Origin: Jeotgalibacillus proteolyticus
GTDB taxonomy: Bacteria > Bacillota > Bacilli > Bacillales > Jeotgalibacillaceae
Direction of reading: 5' to 3'
Assembly: GCF_002926065.1 (NCBI RefSeq)
Contig: NZ_PREZ01000008.1
Location: 124,001 to 188,000, forward strand
DNA length: 64,000 nt
The translations under genes and the position numbers were made by a program. Under the pieces are notes generated by a model that ran no database searches, was not told where the DNA came from, and worked only from the letters and a program-made list of their open reading frames with translations. Shown in pieces: positions 33,895-42,307 of the stretch (within the stretch, counting starts at the first letter, position 1; the number at the start of each line of letters is the position of its first letter).

Positions 33895-34126
33895 AGCATA
33901 AACTCCTTTATTCATCTAAAAACCTACTTTATATTACATTCAGATGGTCAGTGTTTTGAAATGGACAGACGTTTACTTTTAGGTAAAAAAATAGAGCTTA
34001 TAGGGATATGAAAAGGTATAGAGAAAAGGTGTTCTTTGAAAATTGTATTTAGGCATTGCTACAGGCAATCATATGAATCGTTCATATATTAATAGAAGAT
34101 AATATTAATGCATGGAGTGAATTCAT

Positions 34127-35005
34127 TTGAAACAAAACTCAAGGTTTAATAAATGGTACAAACATCAGCTATTACTGGAAAGTAAGCATCTAAAAAGATT
34201 CTTACCTGAGACTCACTTATATACAATTGAAAAGTTTTGGGAAATGATGGATCAATATAACGAGGTCATCTTAAAGCCTTCAGTTGGGAATGGAGGAAAA
34301 GGAATAATAAAAGTATCAAAAACTGATGGCGATAAAGTCGAGGTTAATCTTCAGAAGTCGAAAAAACAAATCATGTTTATAAACGATATTGAACAGCTTT
34401 TAGGAGAAAAACTAGAAGGACAGCAGTATCTTCTTCAATATTGCATCCCTCTTGCAAAAGTAAATGGCAATGTGATAGATTTCCGCTATATCACCCAACG
34501 CAATAAAGGAGATACCAAATGGGACATCACTGGGAAGTATGGGAAAATCGCTAAAGATGGGTATATAACTACTAACATACTGAATGATGGAAATTTGGTA
34601 ACTGTTGAAGAAGCCCTTTCAAGGTCAAATATTAAGAATTTTGACTTAGAACAAACAATGGATGCTTTAGACCATTTATCTTTAGCACTCTCAACCTGTT
34701 ATGCTAATAGCTTCAAAAATCAAAATATCTGGGGCTTTGATCTAGCTGTTGATGAATTTGGGGGTATTTGGATAATTGAAGCAAATGCGACCCCAGGGTT
34801 TGTTCCCTTCGAGAAACCGGGATTTTCAGAAATGGGTAAAAAAATAAATTCATATTTAGAGGTCGGAAAGCAAATAGATCTTCCAGAAATTCAAGGATTG
34901 GAAGAAGACCCAGGAAAACAGGTTCCTAACCGAAATAAAAAAAGAAAGGGAATCCTTCTATTAAAAGATTTATTTCAGATATTCTTAGACAAGTTTAACA
35001 AGTAA
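34127..35005 (+). CDS. YheC/YheD-type ATP-grasp protein
   Basis: A 292-residue ATP-grasp protein from a TTG start with GGAGTGA upstream. Motifs: RFLPETHLYTIEKFWEMMDQ, VILKPSVGNGGKGIIKV (ATP loop), YLLQYCIPLAKVNGNVIDFRYITQ, WDITGKYGKI and the metal-binding WIIEANATPGFVPF (~218-231). It ends in a Lys/Arg-rich tail (NRNKKRKG followed by a hydrophobic helix). It is related to the tandem pair at 26738/27883 but more distant. A CATATATTA box (34083-34091) upstream fits the sigma-K -10 pattern. A terminator follows. Presumed ligase in spore-surface assembly; no substrate evidence. Confidence 0.85.
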   Translation: MKQNSRFNKWYKHQLLLESKHLKRFLPETHLYTIEKFWEMMDQYNEVILKPSVGNGGKGIIKVSKTDGDKVEVNLQKSKKQIMFINDIEQLLGEKLEGQQYLLQYCIPLAKVNGNVIDFRYITQRNKGDTKWDITGKYGKIAKDGYITTNILNDGNLVTVEEALSRSNIKNFDLEQTMDALDHLSLALSTCYANSFKNQNIWGFDLAVDEFGGIWIIEANATPGFVPFEKPGFSEMGKKINSYLEVGKQIDLPEIQGLEEDPGKQVPNRNKKRKGILLLKDLFQIFLDKFNK

Positions 35006-35036
35006 TAAGGAAGAGGATATTTCTCCATGCAAAGGG

Positions 35037-35078
35037 AAAACCCGCTGAGACACGGTAAAACGTGCTTCAGCGGGTTTT
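35037..35078 (+). terminator. Terminator
   Basis: AAAACCCGCTGA (35037-35048) pairs with TCAGCGGGTTTT (35067-35078); an inner ACGGTAAAACGTG loop strengthens it. Confidence 0.75.
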
Positions 35079-35299
35079 CTGTTTTCAATCGAACGAAAAA
35101 CGTTACAAATAGATGAAATTTCATCCTTTCCGGAAAAAATTATTTCCGCTGCCAGCTTACGAGAGGCTAGGCACGTTCTATTCGGTTAAACATAAAATAT
35201 ATAACCTAACCTGGTCAGAGGGGTCGTTCTGATGTAAGCAATTGCTTTGTTGTTTCTTTACTATCCCTTTAAACATTCATGGGGATTCACAACCTAATT

Positions 35300-36271
35300 T
35301 CATTTCAGATAAAGACGGTACCTTTTAGCGTTAAGAACCGGTCTGAACTTATCCTTAAATTTCTGTAACCCTCCATTATCACTGTAATCACTTCCTATAT
35401 TGATCATCTCCACACCAGGATTCATGTTAAAAATTTCACGGGCAAATTCAACATTTAAAAACTCGGATAATCCATCATATCCTTTAAGGCTTTTTAAAAA
35501 TGCACTCCAAGCCTGGCCATGAGGCAGGATGCCGCCTGTTACCACGCCCACTACCTCCCCCTTTGTCTCAGCAACCAGGACTATATGTTCTAATTTTTGA
35601 TTGTTTTTCATTATTTTCCTGTAAGCCTGATCATCCCATATTTTTGAATATTTACTACCTGAAGTTCGATTCCATGAATCCTTAAAGTTTACTAAGGTGC
35701 GATAATCTGAAGGCTTGGCCTTTCTTACTACAGTATCGGGATAGTTTCTTAAAAAGCGGTTAATTTTTTGTCTAACTTCTTTGAATTCCTTCCCATGTAA
35801 TTGAATAACCTTATTTACACTAATGTGCCGGTCCCTGCCATTTAATTTTGCAAAACGAAAGTTTTGATTAAAGAGAGAAGATGTCTGTATAAAGGAAAGC
35901 TGCTTTTTTGAGATTGCTCTCACACGAGTTTTTCCCTGCTTTCCATTGTTCCATTGATGGCAAAATTTCAAACATTTTAATAAGACTTCTGTTACTTTAT
36001 CTGCATCCCCATAGCCGAATGGAAGAAAAGCGATTTGAAGAATATTTCTTCTTGTAAGCTTAAAAGTGACGAGCATCCCCCTTACAACTTTCCATAAAAC
36101 AAGTTCAGAATCTGGCTGAGAGGCAGCCCAGAGGTAGTCAAAGTTAGAAGACCATAAATCAGTTGGATATTGGGTTTTTTGAATATAGTTTGCGTATAAA
36201 CTCTTGTCCTGAATAGTAATCCGATAAAACTTCCATTTCCCTAAAATCACCTCTCGTGAATCAGTTTTCAT
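35300..36271 (-). CDS. GNAT-fold transferase, DUF2156 / LPG-synthase C-terminal-like
   Basis: A 323-residue soluble protein that reads as a double GNAT fold. The C-terminal half is typical of the DUF2156 / phosphatidylglycerol-lysyltransferase catalytic domain: VVGVVTGGILPHGQAWSAF, then GLSEFLNVEFAREIF and INIGSDYSDNGGLQKFKDKFRPV at the end. Relatives (MprF, FemX-like) transfer amino acids from aminoacyl-tRNA to lipids or peptides; others are plain acyltransferases. There are no membrane segments, so it is not a whole MprF. It lies between two YheC/D genes, which makes a role in adding amino acids to the product of the cluster attractive but unproven. Confidence 0.7.
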   Translation of the reverse strand: MKTDSREVILGKWKFYRITIQDKSLYANYIQKTQYPTDLWSSNFDYLWAASQPDSELVLWKVVRGMLVTFKLTRRNILQIAFLPFGYGDADKVTEVLLKCLKFCHQWNNGKQGKTRVRAISKKQLSFIQTSSLFNQNFRFAKLNGRDRHISVNKVIQLHGKEFKEVRQKINRFLRNYPDTVVRKAKPSDYRTLVNFKDSWNRTSGSKYSKIWDDQAYRKIMKNNQKLEHIVLVAETKGEVVGVVTGGILPHGQAWSAFLKSLKGYDGLSEFLNVEFAREIFNMNPGVEMINIGSDYSDNGGLQKFKDKFRPVLNAKRYRLYLK

Positions 36272-36438
36272 TCTTTAACCCCTTTTAATCGGCATTATTT
36301 TGTTCCTTTATATATTATTTTTGAATTTTTATTTTCGCTTGTTCATTCGTCCAGATTTTCGTTAAATTTTCGGGTTATCCAAGCATTTAGATTAGAATTT
36401 CATATCCTGAAAGAATGTATTGAAAGGATTGATGAAAC

Positions 36439-37785
36439 ATGGAGATCAATTGGATAACCGGAACATTGCCCGATCAGGTTCACCTCTCTTCAAAAACTGC
36501 TGCAGAGATCGGAATTACCCCCGGTACCATGAAATTTCAGTTCGGTGAATGGAGCAGGGAGATTAACGTTCAGATTTGCAATGATTATTCCGGGGATATA
36601 ATCGGGTTACCGGTACAGTGGAGGGAACAGCTGACCATTCCGGACGAACTTCCCTATAAATTAGTAAATAACGGCACAACTCTTAAGCTTGGCCCTGTTC
36701 TTGCCTTGATTGTATTTTCAGACTTAAGTGAGATGAAATTATCAAAGATGAATAAATATCGAGAATATTTTAGTGATTACTTTGCTGTTCAAGGACTTAC
36801 TTATCTCTGTGCATGGAATTCCATTGATATAGAAAAGAAAAGAATTCAAGGGTACTACTATGACCCGGTAGAAAGCGATTCTGCAAAGACCTGGAAGTTA
36901 GGTACGTTTCCCTATCCTAACTCTGCGTACAATCGCACAGCGATGCCTAAAACAGTATTCGACGATTTGGTGTATGCAATAGGGGATCGGGTTTTCAATA
37001 GCTTTTCAAACGGTTCATTTAATAAATGGAGTTTATGGCAGCGGTTAGCTTCAGTAACACACCTCCGCTCCCATCTTCCAGCAACAAAATGTCTAACAGA
37101 TATAAAAATAGTAGATAATATGCTTGAAAAATATAACACTATCTATCTAAAGCCAGTAAGCGGAACCTTGTCAAAAGGGATTAAGAAAGTTGAAAAAAGC
37201 TCAAGTGGATACCTTGTTAGTTCCCCAGCAGCCAGAAAAGCCGATAGGCCCGCTCAAAATTGCTTTGACACTATCTATATGGTTGAATCATGGCTGCCTA
37301 AACTAATAAAGAAGGAATACATTGCTCAACAGGCTATTTCCGTAAAGAGATATCAAAACAGACCCCTTGATTTCCGTGTCATCATGCAAAAAAATGAGAA
37401 AGGAAAATGGGGGTGCACTTGCATTTTCGGGAAATTTGGCAAGGCGGGTAATATTGTAACGAATTTCTCAAGGGCGGGTTTTATTCGCTTAGGAGTGGAT
37501 GCTCTTCGTCTGGCGTTCAACATGAGTCATCAAGAAGCGCAAAGTAAAGCAGAGGATTTAGAAAAGATCGCTTATCAAATATGCCAGATTTTTGACAAAT
37601 ACGGAAATTACGGTGATCTCGGGATTGATCTGATAATAGACCAGGAACTGAATATATGGATTTTAGAGGTAAATACTCAGGATACTTACCATCGCTTTCC
37701 CCTCCATATAAATGATCAAAAGTTATATCTAAATATAGTAACCTCTCCCCTGAGATATGCAGAATATTTGGCTGGTTTTTCTTAA
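36439..37785 (+). CDS. Full-length YheC/YheD family protein (endospore coat-associated)
   Basis: A 448-residue protein with the complete YheC/YheD layout. Residues 1-~190 are the family's N-terminal region (a beta-rich start with EIGITPGTMKFQFGEW, then ALIVFSDL and CAWNSIDIEKKRIQGYYY). Residues ~200-448 form the ATP-grasp domain: IYLKPVSGTLSKGIKKV, IAQQAISVKRYQNRPLDFRVIMQ, CTCIFGKFGK, and the metal site IWILEVNTQDTYHRFPL. The length matches B. subtilis YheD (~453). The HSSKTAAEIG segment recalls the family's opening. AAAGGATTGATGAAAC precedes the ATG. Spore-associated ligase-fold protein of unknown substrate. Confidence 0.88.
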   Translation: MEINWITGTLPDQVHLSSKTAAEIGITPGTMKFQFGEWSREINVQICNDYSGDIIGLPVQWREQLTIPDELPYKLVNNGTTLKLGPVLALIVFSDLSEMKLSKMNKYREYFSDYFAVQGLTYLCAWNSIDIEKKRIQGYYYDPVESDSAKTWKLGTFPYPNSAYNRTAMPKTVFDDLVYAIGDRVFNSFSNGSFNKWSLWQRLASVTHLRSHLPATKCLTDIKIVDNMLEKYNTIYLKPVSGTLSKGIKKVEKSSSGYLVSSPAARKADRPAQNCFDTIYMVESWLPKLIKKEYIAQQAISVKRYQNRPLDFRVIMQKNEKGKWGCTCIFGKFGKAGNIVTNFSRAGFIRLGVDALRLAFNMSHQEAQSKAEDLEKIAYQICQIFDKYGNYGDLGIDLIIDQELNIWILEVNTQDTYHRFPLHINDQKLYLNIVTSPLRYAEYLAGFS

Positions 37786-38159
37786 TTGTCTACCTGCAAA
37801 TCATTAGTGACTCAACTATTTAAGCTTTTTTTTAAAAATTTATGAAAATGCTTAAGATAATGTTTGGATTAAAAGGGTATTGATAATGAAATAGACGAAA
37901 AAGATAACTCGAGCATATGAGTCAACTAGAAGCAAGGACTCCCGATAAGGGTAGAGTTTTATTCATAAAACAATGTCAAAAGCACCTATTTAACTATCCT
38001 AAAAAGCAGAAATAACTTTCCCTTAAATTATCTTATTAACACTGGAAGTTAACTCTTTATTTAAACCGTAAAACGATGCTATTATCTAAGCATCGCCTCT
38101 ACTATAGAAAAAACCGCAGAAATAATCAGCTCACCCCAAAGAAAGGCAGTGATAGAGAG
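37786..38159 (+). other. Gap of 374 bases, nothing clear
   Basis: AT-rich. A 32-codon frame starting at ATG 37917 has no ribosome binding site and is not accepted. A small hairpin GATGC/GCATC occurs at ~38074-38092. The open frame of the next gene extends back to 38076, but its credible start is at 38160. Confidence 0.4.
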
Positions 38160-38579
38160 ATGCTATATATATGGGCAATCGAAAATATCATCAAAGATAC
38201 ACTGCAGGAGCATCACTTGAACCTGTCATATGAAATTGATAATAACCTTCCAGCCCCTATGAGCTTTAATGTATCAACCAATACCATTAAATTTGATTAT
38301 CTGAAAATTAACGGCCATAAAGCAAAAGTGAACAATAGGCTTAAAGAAACCGATGAGAACTTTGTAAAAATTATGCTTTATCATGAAATTGGTTACTATC
38401 TCGACTTTAAAAAGAATAAACACGATTTAAAAACGTTAAAATACGGAGAAGATTGGGAGATAAAATCATTAATGAACTTGATTGAAAAGAATGCATGGGA
38501 TTTTGGACGAACACTGGTACCGGATGATTTACTGGATTCCTATGACAAGTATCGGGAAATTGAAAATCAGAGAAGTTAA
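38160..38579 (+). CDS. Unknown protein with a degenerate zincin-like motif
   Basis: From ATG 38160 (GAGAG upstream, weak site; the frame is open from 38076) the protein has 139 residues. Near residue 77 it carries MLYHEIGYYLDFKKNKHDL, which looks like the HExxH zinc peptidase helix (HEIGHYLD in many Bacillus proteins) but with Tyr for the second His. A classical two-His zinc site is therefore missing. No signal peptide. I do not recognise the family. It could be a former metallopeptidase used as a binding module. A strong terminator follows. Confidence 0.6.
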   Translation: MLYIWAIENIIKDTLQEHHLNLSYEIDNNLPAPMSFNVSTNTIKFDYLKINGHKAKVNNRLKETDENFVKIMLYHEIGYYLDFKKNKHDLKTLKYGEDWEIKSLMNLIEKNAWDFGRTLVPDDLLDSYDKYREIENQRS

Positions 38580-38594
38580 TTTCCCCGTTAACAT

Positions 38595-38639
38595 ACAAGG
38601 CAGTTTGAACTGGTTCATGACCGGTGCAAACTGCCTTGT
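38595..38639 (+). terminator. Terminator
   Basis: ACAAGGCAGTTTG (38595-38607) pairs with CAAACTGCCTTGT (38627-38639), with further inner pairing ACTGGT/ACCGGT and a T-rich tail. Confidence 0.75.
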
Positions 38640-38835
38640 TGTTTATTTTTTGAACGTCTCCCACTTCCAATTCTGCCTAATCTACTATTTCGTATAGAAG
38701 TCTTTCATCCAATTTACAGACCCTATTTAATACCTTATTATGGTAGTAGTGTTTTTATCCATTTTTAACATTTTACTTCATAGACTACTAATTTAATGGA
38801 AAAACATAATTTTACGTAAAGAAAGGGATGGTTGA

Positions 38836-39492
38836 ATGGTAAAGCTCGCAAAAATCTTTAATTCTACTGGACTCTTATTACTGCTCGTCTTCTTGCTGAC
38901 AGGCTGCACAGGGAGCCCTGAAAACGAAGCATCCGCTACTGAGACAACAGAGGATGCTTCAGAAGAAAATAATCAAGCTGACGAGAAAGAAGCTAAGACA
39001 AAAACTGGGACTGATACAGAGTCAGAAGAATCTATATCCGGGGACTCCAGTGAAGCTGTCTCTCAAGAAACAACAAACTCGGATAAAGATACACCATCTG
39101 AAAGCAGTGAAGAAAATCTATTATCTGCTTATTCCACTCACGAAATCGAATATGCAAGGGTCTGGCTGCAGCTTGGTCCAAATCTAGAAATCGATGAATT
39201 GACGATTCGTCCTATTCCGGCTGGTACTTTGCTTAATCCTGATGATGAGACGAGTGAAAAATACCCAGAGGATGTGATTCAATTATCGGGCACCCGTCTG
39301 GTAGATGGTTCAGTAACTTACAGCAGCAATGGAAACGGGACGATCAATGTGTACCATGTCCCGCTCAGATGGGATGGAAATTATCCTGCGGGTGAACAAT
39401 TTTACATAGACCTTATTTCCAATACTGAGCTAGTCTCGGTTGACACAGGAGACAACAAACAAATCGTTAATCTGATTAAGAAAATCAACTGA
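38836..39492 (+). CDS. Lipoprotein with acidic linker, unknown domain
   Basis: A 218-residue predicted lipoprotein: hydrophobic signal with lipobox LLTGC, acylated Cys24, then ~75 residues of Glu/Ser/Thr-rich disordered linker, and a C-terminal globular domain from ~100 (YARVWLQLGPNLEIDELTIRPIPAGTLLNPDD, then INVYHVPLRWDG). The domain is beta-rich and appears in other Bacillus cell-surface proteins, but I cannot name it. AAAGGGATGG precedes the ATG. Monocistronic; a bidirectional terminator separates it from the convergent dehydrogenase. Confidence 0.75.
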   Translation: MVKLAKIFNSTGLLLLLVFLLTGCTGSPENEASATETTEDASEENNQADEKEAKTKTGTDTESEESISGDSSEAVSQETTNSDKDTPSESSEENLLSAYSTHEIEYARVWLQLGPNLEIDELTIRPIPAGTLLNPDDETSEKYPEDVIQLSGTRLVDGSVTYSSNGNGTINVYHVPLRWDGNYPAGEQFYIDLISNTELVSVDTGDNKQIVNLIKKIN

Positions 39493-39498
39493 CTCTCA

Positions 39499-39539
39499 AA
39501 AAAAGCAGGCTCTCCCTTGTATGGAGAAACCTGCTTTTT
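39499..39539. terminator. Bidirectional terminator
   Basis: AAAAAGCAGG...TCTCC pairs with GGAGA...CCTGCTTTTT between convergent genes. Confidence 0.7.
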
Positions 39540-39543
39540 CAAA

Positions 39544-40725
39544 TTAGCTGGTGACATGCTCTCTTAAGCTCTCAATTTTCACCCAGCCTCTTTTTTCAAT
39601 CGATTGTTCTACAGCTTCAATAACCTCCTGACACCTTACTCCATCTTCAAGATCCGGTGAGATTTTCTGATCCGAGGCAATGGCTTCTATTAAATCAAAC
39701 GCCTGATGCGTAAAGCAGTGCTCATAGCCAATAATATGACCAGCAGGCCACCACGAGCTCATGTACTTATGGCATGGCTCCGTTACTAGAATCGTTCTAA
39801 AGCCCTGAATATGCTCTTCATCTTCTTTTGAAAAGAATTGAAGTTCATTCATTCGTTCAAAATTAAAGGCAATCGAACCTTTCGATCCATTTATCTCAAT
39901 ACAGTTTTTATTTTTCCGTCCTGTAGCAAATCGAGTTGCTTCAAAATTACCAATCGCTCCATTTTCAAAATTCGCCAAAAATAATGTGGCATCATCAACC
40001 GTAACTTTTCCAAGCTTAGCCTGGTCTCCCGTTGAAGCACCAAGACCCCCATCCATATCGCCGCCGTCCGGTCTCTCTTTAACGAAGGTTTTGGACATTC
40101 CCATCACTTCTTCAAATTCACCGCATAGATATCTGGCGAGGTCAATCATATGAGCATTCAGATCTCCATGCGAACCGGATCCTGCGACTGCCTTATCCAT
40201 GCGCCATACAAGCGGAAATTCCGGGTCTACAATCCAGTCCTGTAAGTAGTTCGCGCGAACGTGGTGAATGGCTCCGATTCTGCCTTCATCTATCAGCCTT
40301 TTTGCAAGAGCAATGGCCGGTACACGTCGGTACGTAAATCCCACCATATGCTTAACTCCGGCTTTTTTAACTTCTCTCAGCATTTCATTAGCATCAGCAA
40401 GTGACAACGCCAGGGGCTTTTCACATAATACATGCTTGCCTGCCCGTGCTGCTGCTATCGCAATTTCCTTATGGGTATTAGTAGGCGTTCCAATGTCCAC
40501 GAGATCAATATCATCACGTTCGACAACCTTCCTCCAATCGGTCTCATATTCCTCCCAGCCGTATTTTTCCGATGCTTCCTTCACATTTTTCTCATTTCTG
40601 CCGCACAGCACTTTTAAGCGGTAGTCAAGGCTTGGCTCAAAATAAAAATTCACATTTCGATACGCCTGACTATGAGCTTTCCCCATAAATTTATACCCGA
40701 TCAGTCCAATATTAAGTTCAGCCAT
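39544..40725 (-). CDS. Gfo/Idh/MocA family sugar dehydrogenase 1
   Basis: The start is placed at ATG 40725 (AAAGGGTG 7 bases upstream); the frame reads back to 40743 without a site. 393 residues: N-terminal Rossmann domain IGLIGYKFMGKAHSQAY, DLVDIGTPTNTHKEIA and the catalytic-Lys motif VLCEKPLALS, then the C-terminal alpha/beta domain with GGLGASTGDQ and GAIGNFEATRFA. This ~390-residue subgroup oxidises sugar or inositol derivatives with NAD(P). The next gene on the same strand is another member of the family, 227 bases upstream, suggesting a small sugar pathway. Substrate not predictable. Confidence 0.88.
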   Translation of the reverse strand: MAELNIGLIGYKFMGKAHSQAYRNVNFYFEPSLDYRLKVLCGRNEKNVKEASEKYGWEEYETDWRKVVERDDIDLVDIGTPTNTHKEIAIAAARAGKHVLCEKPLALSLADANEMLREVKKAGVKHMVGFTYRRVPAIALAKRLIDEGRIGAIHHVRANYLQDWIVDPEFPLVWRMDKAVAGSGSHGDLNAHMIDLARYLCGEFEEVMGMSKTFVKERPDGGDMDGGLGASTGDQAKLGKVTVDDATLFLANFENGAIGNFEATRFATGRKNKNCIEINGSKGSIAFNFERMNELQFFSKEDEEHIQGFRTILVTEPCHKYMSSWWPAGHIIGYEHCFTHQAFDLIEAIASDQKISPDLEDGVRCQEVIEAVEQSIEKRGWVKIESLREHVTS

Positions 40726-40951
40726 CCTAACGCACCCTTTCAAAGTTTGTGGATGAATACGCTTACAGCAGCTGCTGCATTTATTTTATTTTTACTGTTT
40801 ACATCACTCTATTATTCATGTTTTTACAGAATAAATAATAGTAAGTTTACCCTCTATCGTACAGTAAAAGTTTGAATATTTCAACAATATTAGACATGAC
40901 TGCCATATAATTGGATTTATTATGTATTCATTTTAATTCCGTTTCATCCTC

Positions 40952-41980
40952 TTACTTGGCATCCTCAATCATTTCTCCCTGTGAAAAAATGGTTACTTTC
41001 TTTTCCTCCTGAGCCGATTTTATCGCGGCACACGTTAATTGAAAGCTCTTTATGTTATCCTCTAATGATGTAGCTGGAATCGTATTCTTTTCAATCGCCT
41101 GAGCGAAATCGTCCAACGAGCCCATTTGGTCTGAATAGGATACGGGCATCAGCTCTACTTTTTCACTTTTGACCTCTTCATTCTCGACTAAATAAAGCCT
41201 CACTTCATCATCAATGATTTCAATCGCTCCATGTTCACCTGCAATTCGTATATCCCCATTCCAGGAAGTATCTCTTCCTCTTGAAACCCAGCTGCCAAAA
41301 TAGCTCACCCGGATATTGTCCTCAAATTGGATTGCCACACTCGCAGAGGGATTCCCTGCAAACCAGCTCCACTTTGGCCGGAAGCTTTGCGCGTATACTT
41401 CAAGCGGCTCCTTGCCAAGTAAGTACCTCACAATATCAAAGTGATGAATACTCATATCCTCAAGTAGAATCTCGGAATATTGATCTCTCCAACCTCCAAA
41501 TTTTATGGCTTTTCTAAACTCGTACTCGATATAACCGATTTCTCCAATCATCTCTTTTTGAAGAAGTTCTTTTGCTGTACGAATCGGCGCTCTCCAGCGG
41601 TAATTTTGACTGATAGCTATTTTTTTATTAAATGCAGCGCTTATTTGCATTAACTCGTGAGCTTCCTCTATAGAGTGAGCCAGAGGCTTTTCCATAAGAA
41701 CATGAAGACCAGCCTGCAGTGCTTTGATTGCTAAATCTTTATGGGTCTTAGGGGGTGTAATAATTAATGCCGCATCGGCCTCCAGCTCTTTTAATACCAG
41801 ATCCACATTACTATAAAAACGATCTGCAGGAAGATTGATTTCCTCTTTTGCTTTTGATAAATTCTCAGGAACAAGGTCGACAACGCCAACTAATTCAGTT
41901 CGCTCATACTGCTCTACTATCGTAAGCCAGGACTGACCAAAGCCACCCGCTCCGATTTGTATGACTTTTAATGGTTTCAC
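40952..41980 (-). CDS. Gfo/Idh/MocA family sugar dehydrogenase 2
   Basis: A 342-residue protein from a GTG start with AAGGAG upstream. Rossmann loop VIQIGAGGFGQSWL, ALIITPPKTHKDLAIKAL, and the catalytic VLMEKPLAHS; the C-terminal domain contains EDMSIHHFDIVRYLLG with the conserved His. The same overall fold as the neighbour at 39544 but clearly a different subgroup. The pair could act on successive steps or alternative sugars. No transporter or regulator is adjacent. Confidence 0.88.
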   Translation of the reverse strand: MKPLKVIQIGAGGFGQSWLTIVEQYERTELVGVVDLVPENLSKAKEEINLPADRFYSNVDLVLKELEADAALIITPPKTHKDLAIKALQAGLHVLMEKPLAHSIEEAHELMQISAAFNKKIAISQNYRWRAPIRTAKELLQKEMIGEIGYIEYEFRKAIKFGGWRDQYSEILLEDMSIHHFDIVRYLLGKEPLEVYAQSFRPKWSWFAGNPSASVAIQFEDNIRVSYFGSWVSRGRDTSWNGDIRIAGEHGAIEIIDDEVRLYLVENEEVKSEKVELMPVSYSDQMGSLDDFAQAIEKNTIPATSLEDNIKSFQLTCAAIKSAQEEKKVTIFSQGEMIEDAK

Positions 41981-42307
41981 ATCTCTGACTCCTTTTTTAG
42001 TTTTAATAATAATTTATTTTCCATTTCTATCCTTAATTTTATTCTATTTTGAAGGTTTAGGCAATTTTACTTTTAACCAACTGCTTTTCAAATTTACTAA
42101 TAAAAAAACTGCAAATGAAAGAGACCAAGACGATATGTCTTATTTTCCCATCAAGGCGCTTCAGATAGCTGCTTTCTTCATAAATGATTCGGACAATTCT
42201 TCAATACGATACACAACCTTTCATTCAGTGTATAAAATATGAAGTAGTCCATCCTTCATAACGGCAGCTGTCCGGGTATTTCTCAGAATCTAAAAAGTTT
42301 ATCTAAA
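41981..42307 (-). other. Gap of 327 bases
   Basis: It contains the ribosome binding site of the dehydrogenase at its left end. On the minus strand a short frame encodes VYRIEELSESFMKKAAI and then a stop (42168-42222), which looks like the tail of a lost gene but cannot be assigned. No terminator with a clear T-run was seen after hisS. Confidence 0.35.
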
